Shown piece by piece: positions 11,700 through 22,746 of a stretch of DNA of 64,000 nt (the first letter of the stretch is position 1; every line of letters starts with the position of its first letter). The stretch lies in assembly GCA_004352715.1 (NCBI GenBank), contig SCFE01000074.1, positions 783,186 to 847,185 on the forward strand. The letters are read 5' to 3'. A program made the position numbers and the translations under genes. This DNA is from Hofstenia miamia. Lineage: Eukaryota; Xenacoelomorpha; Acoela. The notes beneath the pieces were generated by a model. It ran no database searches, was not told where the DNA came from, and worked only from the letters and a program-made list of their open reading frames with translations.

Positions 11700-12017
11700 C
11701 AGTGCTACTCAAACGTCGCTACGCGGTCAATTAGAAAAAATTGTAAATTGATAATTTGTTTTATGTTGATCAGAAAATCTATATAATAATTTTTAGGTAA
11801 CCATAGTGTTTAGTTATGCTTTCCCAGCTATGGATTGTTTGGTTTGGCTACTACGATGACTTACCAGTTACATCTCAAAAATACATTATTTCGTAATTGT
11901 TATCCATTATAGTATTATGATTACTTTGCTCTTGTTTTTTTTCCGCAAATTGACTGATGCGCCAATTGAGGGAACGTGCTCAGCCGGTACACAGCATAAA
12001 AAGTTTGAGTAGCAGTC
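11700..12017. mobile_element. hAT-type MITE with perfect 8-bp TSD
   Basis: The left end CAGTGCTACTCAAAC matches the inverted right end GACTGCTACTCAAAC at 13 of 15 positions. Both flanks carry the identical 8-bp word GCTTAAGT (11692-11699 and 12018-12025). The 318-bp element sits in the intron between helicase exons c and d and encodes nothing. CAGTGCTACTCAAAC resembles Charlie-like hAT ends. The perfect duplication implies a fairly recent insertion. Confidence 0.85.
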
Positions 12018-12827
12018 GCTTAAGTTTTCCAAAAGGTGGGTCAGGTTTGGTATTGATAATATTGACTAATTTTTAACATTAGATTCTTGTTTATTTGATA
12101 ATATATTATAAATGCAAAGAATTTCTTCTTGAAAACATATTTTATCAGCTTTTTAATGCATCACGTAAGTTTAATGGACATCAAAGGATTTGATTTTGAA
12201 TATTTTTGCCGCAAAACTTCTATTTGAGATGGGTTAGGTTTTTCTCCGTTGTTTGAAATATGGGCCACTTGCAGCTCTGTGTTTGGTACTTAATATCTAA
12301 AAGTCTGCTGAAGAAGACGGGACAGCATGCATTTCTTAGACTAAACTTCGGAGTTAATTGATGTAATAAAGTGGCTTCCATCATAGATAATTATCATGCA
12401 GCAATTTGTTAACAATATCACGATTCTATGATTAGACAAAATCTGTCCTCAACCAGAATTGACGTTTGTGGACCAACTAAGCGCCCATGATACTCAATAA
12501 TTAATTTCCCAGAATAAGTACATCTTCATCGTCCGTATTAATGCAACCGTTTGTAAAGAGTTATGATCTGCTCATAAAATAAAGATTGGCGACCATTTCC
12601 GATTATGTTTTGCGTTTGGACAGCTTTGGTTAGTTGAAAGCTAACATTACGAAAAGCAACTGTAGGAATGTATTTGACTTTGATAGGGTGATTGCTGTAT
12701 AATAAATAACAGTTAATTTTTACTGAAAACTTATTGCAGAAAGCGAGTGTAAGCACTGTCTGCTAGAAATCTTTAATATATTTTTTTATCACTAAATTAT
12801 CCTTTTAGGTTAAGCTGATTGTTTTAG

Positions 12828-13027
12828 ACTTGCACGTGATCATAAATTTGATGTCCCTCTTTTGGAGCGGCTTCATCAATTATATAAGAATCAAAAGCTG
12901 TTGCGTGAGCACACAATCTGTTTTACGAACAACTATAGAAGTAGTCAGCCTATTGTAGACTTTTTATCTGAAAATGTATACCAAAAATACAAAATCCATT
13001 CTCCTAAGCAAATTCCTCCACATCCTG
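12828..13027 (+). CDS. HELZ-like helicase, exon d (motif IV region)
   Basis: The acceptor is GTTTTAG|A and the donor CTG|GTAATT. The exon encodes LARDHKFDVPLLERLHQLY and then CFTNNYRSSQPIVDFLSENV, ending at a PKQIPPHP block. The L-L-E-R-L followed later by N-Y-R-S is the hallmark between motifs III and IV in this helicase branch. Length 200 nt gives one base at entry and one at exit (phase 1), fitting the CT start of the exon found 46 kb downstream. Confidence 0.85.
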
Positions 13028-13230
13028 GTAATTGGTTTTTAAATAACATTTATATTTTAACTAAACGTAATAAGAAAATATTATAGCCTCTAAGCATGAA
13101 ATAATTCGAAAATGAGGATATTGCTATAGATCAATGCGTGGATTCCTCCACCGATCAATGTTGAATTAATTACTGTTTTACTAATCAGAGGTTCACGGTT
13201 TCATACTACACCTTTTTACTATTAAATTAA

Positions 13231-13440
13231 TCTAACTCGATTTTAAGTTAGTCTAAGTCAAATTTAGTTTAATCCAAGTCAATTTCAAATTGATCTATCT
13301 CAATTACAAATTTATCTAAGTCAAATTCAGAATAATTTATGACAATTTCAAATGTATCCACGTCAATTTCAAACGGATCTAAGTCAAATACAGGTTAGTC
13401 TAATTCAAATTAAATTTAATCTTAAGCAAATTAATCCAAT
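13231..13440. repeat. 21-bp minisatellite, ten units without indels
   Basis: Ten consecutive 21-bp units can be laid out exactly from 13231 to 13440. The core resembles TCTAAGTCAATTTCAAATTA. Units differ at several positions but none has gained or lost a base. Stops occur in the frames read, so it is not obviously coding. Confidence 0.8.
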
Positions 13441-14073
13441 ACAGATTATCAATCTAGGGAAATTCCATCTAATATTCTTATAAATTCTTTTTGTTTAATA
13501 CTTACAAATGCTTTTCAAGTTTTGCAAGATTTACTTTTTGAGAATGTATATAGCGTGTTTTACACAAATGTTATTGAAAAAAACGATTGCGTTTATCAGA
13601 AGGGGTTATATCTTATTTCGAAATTTTTTGAACATCTGTATTAGTACTATTATCATAACATTGCAACCCTCACCCACATGAGTGAATGTTTTCAAATCAA
13701 AGGTTGGACATAACTTGGCAAATACCTTGCAAGAAATGCTAATCACGCCTCTGTTAGTTCGATCTACCCAAACTGATCACATACTGAGGCATCTGGAAGA
13801 CATAATTGATTAATCTGCTTAGCATTACGCGATTGAGTATAGGTGATCTTACCTAAAATGAATCAGACTTTCTAAGGAATATATATATATATATATGTAA
13901 TATTACGAGAGTTTGTGATACAGCCGATGCGACACACCCGCCTATTATGTTGCTGCAGGAAGAGAAAGTGTATGTAGAATGACTGATCGAGATAGAAGAG
14001 GACTAAAAGTTTGTTTAATGAACAGTTAAGAACAACTGCTATTGGTTTTGAGCGAAGAAGTCCATCTTATTGC
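13441..14073. other. intronic AT-rich stretch
   Basis: No gene seen. A short (AT)n tract lies at about 13880-13896. Confidence 0.6.
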
Positions 14074-15436
14074 TCAGTTTTTGTAGTGATATTGATTTCC
14101 AATTTGTCTTAGGTGATGTAGAAGTGGTTCATCTGGTTTGAGAATGTTTTTGGTTTCATCAAGAAGTTGCAAAATTTTCGTATCGTTCCAGAATACCTGT
14201 GATTGATCTGTTTCATGTGTGAGGAAAAAAAAGGTTTCCAATTCTGAAGTGATTGTGTTTTTATATTTGATATATTTAAGGTTGTGACGTCTTTTTGGGA
14301 GCGTCACTGATTGTCAGAGGTTGTTAATTCTTGATTGGAAAATATCGTAATATTTCCGGTAAAGTTTTTGACCTTTTAATGTCATCATTAGTTTTTATAT
14401 GCTGTACATTTTCCTGTTTTTTCCAGAGGTTAACCCAAATTATGTCATTGGCACCATCGAAGACGGTAAGATTTTTAACTAAGTTTTTTGAATGGGTTCC
14501 TCGATTTCCGTTTGTGGATAGCTTCGCATTTTCGGTAGACAATTTTAGGTGGGTTCTTGGAGTCGATGAGTAATCTGTTTTGTTGATTTCGATCTGTGAG
14601 AATTTTAACTGCATTTTTTAATTTTTCCGTTTTCTTAAAATCAAGGATTTTTGTGGCGCTGTTGTAATAGATGTCGATGCTAGCTATTCCGTGTTGTGGT
14701 GGTAAGACTTTTTTGTCTTTGCAGTATGCGTTGTAATCGGTAGGACCATTTTAGGAAGAGGGGGTGCAGAATGCACTTTGAGTGGAGAGTTTCTTTTCCA
14801 TTTCTAACCAGTTTCCATGTGTCGAAGTTATCTTAGCAGTGCCTCAAAAACTCAGATAATTGCATAACTTATATTCAATTTCATTTAAGATTTGGAGAGA
14901 GCATGTTCTTTTTAGCAGTCCTTTCTGTTTTCTTTATGAGTAGAATTTAGCGCAGCCACATTCAATATCAAAGGCCATTTGCTGTTGTGGGCACATTAAT
15001 GTTTCTAGTTCGACTTTTGTGTAGCTTTTAATAAAGAAGTCGGTTTTGAGTAGTTCGACTGCTGAAAGTTTAGCGTATTTTTGTGTGATCAAAGTGATGC
15101 TAATTTGTTGTTTGTGGTTTAGGATCGACTTTTCCATTAATAGATTTTGATCTTCGCCATGTGTCCAAATGTGAGTTGGGATAGCTTCGTTTTTGTCGAT
15201 CACTGCTTGTAAAATGGTGGGGAGAATTTCGAGGAAATTTGTGTTGAGACGTTCCTCTTCTTCGCGTAACTGTAGAGATGTTTTGGGTTTTAGATGAATC
15301 ATCTGGTAGATGATGTATCGATTTTCTACATCAGTTTTGGTGTTGACATGGATCATACTAAAGGAATTTTTCTCAAATATGTTGTGGTTTTTGTATTTGG
15401 TGATGAAGTCTTTTGTATTATGGGGTTTTCTTTGTA

Positions 15437-15964
15437 CAGGGTGAGTCATAAGTCTTCGTCAATTAGAAATATACAAATTTCAATAAACCATTTACATTTA
15501 TTGCTAATATACATGTACATAGCTTACAAAAGAGCATCATTATATGTTTGAGAAATAGCATGCTCATTTGATAGTCTGCGAGTCGAAGTCGTAGGATCCT
15601 CATTTATATCTGCCAATACACCCTCTTTTACATCATCGCCAGACGCAGAGACAGGGCTTCCACTGCGAGATCTGTCCGAGACAAGGGATCCATTCTCCAA
15701 CAACTTTTGCTTCCAATGGATTAATGTTGTTCATGCAGGTGCTGGTTTGTTGTAGCGTTGAGCCAATTTTCGACGACACGATTCGATGCTTTCATTTTCA
15801 AACGAAATGATCCATGCAGTTATGGTAACTTTCTCACAAATAAATTGAATTTCAAATAATTGAATGATAGACCAATATTTTTTGCACAATTAAGTTTCTG
15901 CATACAATTCATGAGTGTTTTTAAACGATAATTTTTTATTGAAGAAGACTTATGACTCGCCCTG
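15437..15964 (-). mobile_element. internally deleted mariner-type element with TA target sites
   Basis: The inverted ends CAGGGTGAGTCATAAGTCTT and CAGGGCGAGTCATAAGTCTT differ by one base, and a TA sits on each side (15435-15436 and 15965-15966). On the minus strand (about 15815-15560) a helix-turn-helix N-terminus remains: an S-F-E-N-E-S-I start, an R-R-K-L-A-Q-R-Y segment, and G-S-L-V-S-D-R-S-R-S-G-S before the usual catalytic domain. The DDE domain is absent and one in-frame stop is present, so this is a 528-bp deletion derivative of a Tc1/mariner-like transposon. Confidence 0.85.
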
Positions 15965-16494
15965 TAGTAATGTTCAGTGCATAGAGAATTGTCGTCGTTG
16001 TATACTCTGAAGTGGGTTTCAGACGTAGTACCCCACATGTACTTTTTGGTATTATAGTGAAAAACATCAGTATCTCGCTCATGAACGTCAAGTTTATTTT
16101 GAATGATAATGGGTGAAATGGCGTCCGAAGGGGTTCTCGAGGTTACATACTTTCGTGAGATATTTTTCAGAATGGTCTATGTTTTTTTATTTCCTTTAGT
16201 GCCAATGTTGTAAGGAAAACTTCCAAGAGAAACCAGTTTTTAAGTTTTCGGGAGATAGGAGTCATGGCGATTTGGAAATGACATTTTGAGCAAAGTTTCA
16301 TGCGAGCTTTTTTCGGGATGGGTACTGTGAGAGAGTTTTCTATGGTGAAAAAAAAGCTGAATAGCCAGAGTGTATGTTTAGCTTGCAGGGCGGGTACCTG
16401 CTGTTCTTTTAACAATTTCGAGCAGAATGATTGCTTGTTGTTGTAATTGCAAGCTTGGACTAGTTGGTTTAAGAACCCTTCAACTGTGATGTGG

Positions 16495-16722
16495 NAATTC
16501 CAATAAATCAAATTTATCACTGGAGCAACAAGTAATGTTAGGAATATGTTCCTTATCAATAGTTTAAATTACAGTAGCAACTACATTGTCTAGCCACTTG
16601 TTAAGCAGTGTGATATCACGAACGACTATTTAGATATTTCCACGTTGCTTTTCTTTCATAACTTTCCCTACATCTAAAAATTAGTGTTTTCCAATTCTGC
16701 CATTTTGCTCCATTACCAATAN
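16495..16722. other. misplaced 226-bp contig between two single Ns
   Basis: Bases 16496-16721 repeat 18002-18227 with one visible difference (c versus g near 16554), and the 60 bases before the first N (16435-16494) recur directly after the second N (16723-16782). The piece was evidently dropped into a contig joint. Removing it and one 60-bp overlap would restore a continuous sequence. Confidence 0.9.
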
Positions 16723-17817
16723 TTGTTGTTGTAATTGCAAGCTTGGACTAGTTGGTTTAAGAACCCTTCAACTGTGATGTGGTATTGTTTGCTTGGACTC
16801 TCTATGTTGATTGTAGGCCATTGTTCGTTTTGGTATTTGTTGCTTTTTAATTGAAGCTATCTGCTGTGGATGTTATCTATTGCAGGTTGCAAATACTTAA
16901 ATGAGAATTTACATTTGACGTTGGAGATTTCGTCACGATGAATGGTGGGATCTAGGATTTTTTATGTTTGCGTTTGGAGAAGTATGACTACTGTGCAAGC
17001 CGTTCCTCTGTTTTTACGCGGAATAGAGTGATGTTTCTTTTAATGAGTTTATGAGTTAGGTGTGATCGTGGTTCTATCCAACATTGAACAACGGACGATG
17101 TGGAAATTTCAAAACATTCTTCAAGATCAAGTATGTTATCAAGTATGGATTCACTTTCGTTTTCAATGTATACAAAGGAGCAAGTGGCGTTAATTGTTTG
17201 TGCATGAACCAGTATCAAGTTCATTCGGCTAACTATTTTGTCATTTATGATGTCTTCCTTTTTGAAGAAATAAATAATGAGTTAGTGACTCCAATCTACG
17301 TTAATTAAGGAGTTTTTAGCCAGGCCTTTCGGTTTCTCATGAATTTGTAGACTTTTCTATAAGTAATATTGTGTTCGAAGGTAATATGCATTCTACTATG
17401 TAGGTATTCCTGTGTCAAGATATGACACATCCATTCAGTGTAGAATATAATAGTGCTGATTTGTGTCCGCTTTTCCGCATTGATTGTAGTAGCTAATGCG
17501 TGGTGGCTGATCCGATTTTCATTAGTGCTGAGTAAATCTGAGATTTTTTCTTGTGTTTACTGCTTTGGTCTGTTGAGGAGAAACTTATTTGTGAGAGGAG
17601 GCCAAGTATCTGACGTTTGACTGGTAATCGAGAGGTAGTGGGAGTACGTTTGACATCCGTCCTGAATGTCGTGGAGGTCGCAGGACAATTTATCTAAGTG
17701 TTTGAATATGCAAATCAACAACTTTAACATTTTGTTTGCTATTAAGGTGTTAAGGGCTAGCTGACATTTCACCAAATTGAAATATATGTACACACTCGTG
17801 TGAAATGTAGGGAATTT

Positions 17818-18763
17818 ATAAATTTTTTATGAATATGTAATGCACTTTTATCAATTCTAAGTATTTTACGTCGAGCACATCTAATTGGTTTGCGACCAGC
17901 TGCCATCAAATGCTGCTAACCCAAGTGTATAAGTTTCCTCTGGTTTTCTACTGTAAAATTTTATACTGTGCCATTGTAAATATGTTGTGATAATGTTCCT
18001 AAATTCCAATAAATCAAATTTATCACTGGAGCAACAAGTAATGTTAGGAATATGTTGCTTATCAATAGTTTAAATTACAGTAGCAACTACATTGTCTAGC
18101 CACTTGTTAAGCAGTGTGATATCACGAACGACTATTTAGATATTTCCACGTTGCTTTTCTTTCATAACTTTCCCTACATCTAAAAATTAGTGTTTTCCAA
18201 TTCTGCCATTTTGCTCCATTACCAATAAACACATTTCTTGAAGTAAGCTTATCAAAAGCACTTAGATTTAAAAATAATTGTCTCCCACAAATGCTGTATT
18301 GATTTGCCATTTTCCTATAGAAGATTGTCATAACGACTAGGAAGCGCTAGGGGTAGTACTTTATATTTTTTAAGAAATATATATACACGTGGCATCATGA
18401 TTCGAGAAACGGTTATTAGAACATGTCAGTAGTAGGAATTCAATGTTTAGGAAGCTCCCTTATCATTCGATTTGAAGTTTTTCCTAATTTTCCCATTGGT
18501 ATGCACCACTAACAAAAACAGCCTACATATTGAAAATTTATAATTAGTATAGTATATATTGTCTAGGTAAAGTGTGTGCAAATTTGCTATTTCTTTCTTG
18601 TATTGCTTCCAATCGCTCTATGTTTTGCCCAAATTTTGTTACTTGCTTCCAAATATTGCAGAAATTTCTTGAATCTGTGATGGTTCCTTCATTACAAGTA
18701 GCATTATATAATTTTGAGAATACAAATTTGTGATTTTATTACAGGAATATAATTTGATGTAAA
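17818..18763. other. mostly non-coding stretch
   Basis: It contains 18002-18227, the apparent source of the misplaced 226-bp piece. A short minus-strand frame at about 18540-18735 (about 60 codons, with C-N-E-G and N-F-C-N-I-W) has a coding look but no family I recognise. Nothing else was seen. Confidence 0.45.
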
Positions 18764-19288
18764 CAGTGGCGCAGGCAGGGGGAGAGGGCCACGATGCCAT
18801 GCCACCTTGGTTCGGTCATCCATATCCTATTTCGGAATTTTTAATCCTTCCTGCCCCTTCATAAACACGCTCTCTATTCCCGTCCTTCAGTTAAGAATGC
18901 TTGATGGCGAATTTCTTCAATTCTTTTTTTGGGTGGGTTCAATTCGTTTTTTGGTCAAAATTCTCAGTTTCGGTTTGGTTCAGTTTGCTTGAAAAAAATG
19001 AATAACAGAAAAATAAATGCAGCAACAATTTTTCTGAATAAAATTTTTTCGTAAGTGCGAAATAAAAGTTCAATATTAAACACGCTATAGCTCAAAATGC
19101 ATAATTTTTTTCTTAATTTTCTTTTTTTACAGGTGTCTCTACAGTGTATTTCGTTTCTGCCTGTAACCCATGTCATATTAATTTAATGTTCTTGTCCATT
19201 GACTAAGCTCTCTTGCTTCTTGTATGAACTAAAATCAGGCTATCGGCCTATTGCCTCCTTGCTTTTGCTTCTGTTCATATTTGTTTTA

Positions 19289-19292
<4 letters not shown>

Positions 19293-19323
<31 letters not shown>
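19293..19323. repeat. (AT)n microsatellite running into a gap
   Basis: Pure AT dinucleotides up to the gap edge. AT repeats also resume on the other side (19746 onward), so the gap was probably caused by the repeat. Confidence 0.95.
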
Positions 19324-19745
19324 NNNNNNNNNNNNNNNNNNNNNNNNNNNNNNNNNNNNNNNNNNNNNNNNNNNNNNNNNNNNNNNNNNNNNNNNNNNNN
19401 NNNNNNNNNNNNNNNNNNNNNNNNNNNNNNNNNNNNNNNNNNNNNNNNNNNNNNNNNNNNNNNNNNNNNNNNNNNNNNNNNNNNNNNNNNNNNNNNNNNN
19501 NNNNNNNNNNNNNNNNNNNNNNNNNNNNNNNNNNNNNNNNNNNNNNNNNNNNNNNNNNNNNNNNNNNNNNNNNNNNNNNNNNNNNNNNNNNNNNNNNNNN
19601 NNNNNNNNNNNNNNNNNNNNNNNNNNNNNNNNNNNNNNNNNNNNNNNNNNNNNNNNNNNNNNNNNNNNNNNNNNNNNNNNNNNNNNNNNNNNNNNNNNNN
19701 NNNNNNNNNNNNNNNNNNNNNNNNNNNNNNNNNNNNNNNNNNNNN
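19324..19745. other. assembly gap (422 N)
   Basis: Unsequenced. It is flanked on both sides by AT/TATG-rich simple sequence inside a hAT-type element. Confidence 0.99.
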
Positions 19746-19929
19746 ATATATATGTGTATATATGTATGTATGTATAATATGTAACGTGCACGCTGTTTTC
19801 AAGTGCGCTCCCTCCCCTCTTTCATCACTTCTGGCTGCGCCACTGGATGTAAGGTTTTCAAACGTGTATAATAAATATTTCAATAATCATTTAAGATGCA
19901 TGTACCTTATTTAAAAATATTTTCTAAAA

Positions 19930-22478
19930 TTCTTGTTTGCTCTCTATATGACAAATACTAGTCAAAGTAACACTTATGTTATTCATTGTAATACGTGTAG
20001 CAAAGCGATAGATGAAGACGTCAATATGTTTGTATGTTTTACATGTGGAACAAAGATGCATTGGAATTCGGGATGTACTGTTTTGCAACTCTTGTGTCAG
20101 CAATGGGCGGAAAGATAGCATTGTTTCGGATATTGTCAGGAAGACAAGCGCCTCGGCGCGCGATATCGAACCAAAAATTACAGATGTCAAATCGATTTGC
20201 AGCAGTATTCTAAAGAAAACTACCGAATCCACTGTTCACGCGAAGCTACAAGAAGCTGAAAACAATAGAAGGCGACAGTATGATGATAGTTATAAAACGA
20301 ACATAAGAATTGCTAGTCTTGCTGAAGTGAACGATAAAAATCGCTTTGATCGCATGCAGCAAGAAAAATCGCAGGTTCTGGAGGAACTGCCCTCCCACTT
20401 AGATGAAGACGCCGTCCACGTCAGTGATATTCGCAGATTGTGTAAGTTTAATTTCAATACTGCTAAGCCTCGAAATATGTTGGTTACCTGAGAAATCCGT
20501 GGGATTTACCCTTTGAGGCTAGGTTGAGAGAAAGAAATGTATTGATGAAACGATGAGATTTAATAAATAACAGAATCGAGAGAAGTCGCTTGAGAATAAG
20601 AAGTAATAATTTGTATCTGGATAATAAGCAGGTGGAGATAACAAATGATAATTGACTAGGTACTTCTCAGTGTACCGAACCTGTTAGGATATCGAGACAT
20701 AAGACACAATTTCAGCCATGAATTTCACTGGTAATGATCAAATTAAGCTGAGGATCGATGCATATAACAGACCTGAGAGTATAGCTATTACAGAATCCTG
20801 GATTAAGGAAAATATTGATTTTCCTACAAAAGATGACGCGTATTTGGACCTCTTTTTCACAAATTCGGTTGACAGTTATAAATGTCATCCATTAGCTCCT
20901 CTTGGAAGTTCTGTTCACCACATGATTATGGCTGAACCGATATATTTAGCTAAGGCACAAAGAACCCTTGAATACCGAACGATTAGGATCACAAGCGATG
21001 ATAGTGAGGACCATATCCTACACATTATGGAGACCACTGATTGGACGGTCTTTATTGACAGCACGACCACCGCAAGTGAACTGAAAAAATTAGTGGCCGC
21101 CTATCACAACTTCTCATATGATTTGGCGTTTCCAGAAAACGCATTATAGTAAAAAGGAACAAACCATGCTTTAACAGAGAAGTGCGTAGTGCCATCAAGT
21201 GTAGAGATAAATTTGCTCAGAATGATTAGGCTACTCGATATGACATTAGAGTGCATACTAGGCATGTTACAAACCTTATAAGAAAAGCGCATAAGGAATA
21301 AATTGATCGAATATTTCATAATTCTTTCTCGGTACAGAGTGCTACGCAGAAATGTATATATACATTCAATGACGGATGCTATTATAGAGATTATAAATTT
21401 TATGTTAAAGAAGTTAAATTTCGTCAATTCTACTTCCCTGCGGGTACTGTTGCTTGATTTTTCAAGCGCCTTTGATACAATACATCATATTAATTTGGTT
21501 CAGAAACTTATTGATTTACGCATTACATATTGGATAATAAATTATCGGTTTTATTAGTGACCGATGTATTGTTATAATTATCTCTGGTGCAAGAAGTATG
21601 AAAGTTCCACAGGGTGAGGTTATATCTCTCTTGCTTTTTGTCATTTTTACCGATGATAGGAGGGTATCACAGGAACCACCAAATAACGATAAGATTTTAG
21701 TGAAGTACGCTGACGACACGAACTTAGTAGCAGAGGTTAAAGATAAGTCGCAATTCCAAAGTTGCCAACACACCTTATGCGTAAATGCGAAGAAGATAAG
21801 CTGATAATTGATTGTTCACGCAGCCGTGGTCAAATAGCTACGTCGCTCCCCTGTACAGTTATTCAAGTTTAATGCATCCGAACTGTTGATGATGCTACAC
21901 TTCTTGGATTTATACTTACTGAGGACCTAAAATGGAAGTCACACATTAGACGCAAACTTCAGAAAGCTAATTCAGCACTTTACATGATGTATAAGCTTTG
22001 CGATTGTGGTGCTCCTCGCAAGGTTCTTACGACATACATGAGAGAAAATTTTCTAAGTTTTATTGAATACGGGAACCCTGTGTTTGCTTACTCTTTAACC
22101 CAAGAAGACGAAAAGAAGATTGCGAAAGTTAAACGCCGGGCAGAGAGATGCTGTGAGACCAGACTTATTGCTTCCATGAAGGAACGTAGATTGCAGCAGG
22201 CACGGAAACATTTTCAAAAATACCTACGTGGAATAAGTGGCGATTTGCACAAGCTGGAAGTGAAAACGACAAGACATGTAAAGTCTATTCGTCCTAAGCT
22301 GTGTTGTACAACACGTTATGCTCAATCTTATGTTCCTGCCTCAATACCAACGTTCAACGCCAGAAATAGCAGCAGTGTTCATGAGTAATTTCCTTTCAAA
22401 TTTCCGTCTTTTGCTTGTATGTATTTCGCATTTGGCAATACATGTTATTATTGTTATTGTTATTGTTAAAAACTGTTG
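19930..22478 (+). mobile_element. APE-type LINE (CR1/L2/Rex1-like), internally deleted, with ORF1 and ORF2 remnants
   Basis: ORF1 starts near 19933 with a PHD/zinc-ribbon-like CNTC...CFTCG cluster, changes frame near 20080, and continues to a D-E-D-A-V-H-V-S-D-I-R-R-L block typical of LINE ORF1 proteins. From 20718 an endonuclease remnant shows R-P-E-S-I-A-I-T-E-S-W and then, after a deletion, a DLFFTNSVDSY...PLGSSVHH end. RT pieces follow: LLLDFSSAFDTIHH (about 21450), VPQGEVISLLLF (21598 on) and the intact catalytic box KYADDTNLV. A C-terminal fragment runs at 21984-22388. The element ends in TTATTG-type tail repeats near 22440-22475. Stops and frameshifts show it is dead. Confidence 0.8.
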
Positions 22479-22551
22479 TTATCACACCTAGAACTAGAAA
22501 TCTACAGTAAATGAACATGTGATGGTAATTTCGAAAACCCAGTATTCTTTG
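22479..22551 (-). pseudogene. continuation of the older Ty3-type RT (family 2) left of the 32-kb block
   Basis: Read on the minus strand from 22551, this short piece encodes R-I-L-G-F-R-N-Y-H-H-M-F-I, the segment that follows the L-P-K-N-K-K-D-L-Q end of the RT broken at 54604. The join is in frame once one copy of the 5-bp word CTTTG is removed (22547-22551 versus 54599-54603). The LINE tail cuts the sequence off at about 22478. Confidence 0.75.
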
Positions 22552-22727
22552 TGTAAAGAACTTAATTAGAATAATAAAATAATTTATTGTATCTACCTAA
22601 TGTAACAAATGCTTATATATGCTAAACCACAACTGGTGGAGGAGACCAGATCCTCACGCAGCGCGTCCCCGACAACAAAGGCAACTACCTTGCACCTACG
22701 CGGGGTGTTTACCATTTGCATGGCACA
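22552..22727 (-). repeat. 3' LTR of Ty3-type copy 1
   Basis: 176 bp, plus-strand ends TGTAAAG...GGCACA. It is repeated at 26798-26973, at 49915-50090 and at 54422-54598. Confidence 0.93.
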
Positions 22728-22739
22728 TCTCTCCTTTCC
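22728..22739 (-). other. polypurine tract of Ty3-type copy 1
   Basis: GGAAAGGAGAGA on the minus strand, directly against the 3' LTR, where plus-strand DNA synthesis is primed. The same tract is at 50091-50102 in copy 2. Confidence 0.85.
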
Positions 22740-22746
22740 TGATCGA

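Larger units (their letters stand above)
14074..17793 (-). pseudogene. decayed minus-strand coding block, unassigned
   Basis: Several minus-strand frames read as real protein, interrupted by stops and frame changes: 17793-17557, about 17530-17310, 17224-16988, about 16950-16167, 16038-15967, 15436-14934 and 14614-14074. They are rich in K, N, T and E, with scattered cysteines (for example C-S-K-C around 16.3 kb) and a hydrophobic segment near 16.35 kb. I recognise no RT, integrase, protease or transposase motif. Position and strand would allow it to be the distal part of the older Ty3-type element at 54.6-56.7 kb, for instance an env-like product, but nothing seen proves this. A mariner remnant (15437-15964) and an assembly splice (16495-16722) interrupt it. 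Confidence 0.4.
18764..19845. mobile_element. hAT-type element containing a gap, with 8-bp TSD
   Basis: The left end CAGTGGCGCAGGCAG matches the inverted right end CAGTGGCGCAGCCAG with one difference. The flanks GATGTAAA (18756-18763) and GATGTAAG (19846-19853) match at 7 of 8 positions. Inside lie a (TA)n tract and a 422-N gap (19324-19745). No transposase motif was seen in the sequenced part, so this copy is probably non-autonomous. Confidence 0.82.

Noticed and set aside
13231-13440. CRISPR-like array
   Set aside because: The units are contiguous with no spacers, in a eukaryotic intron. It is a minisatellite.
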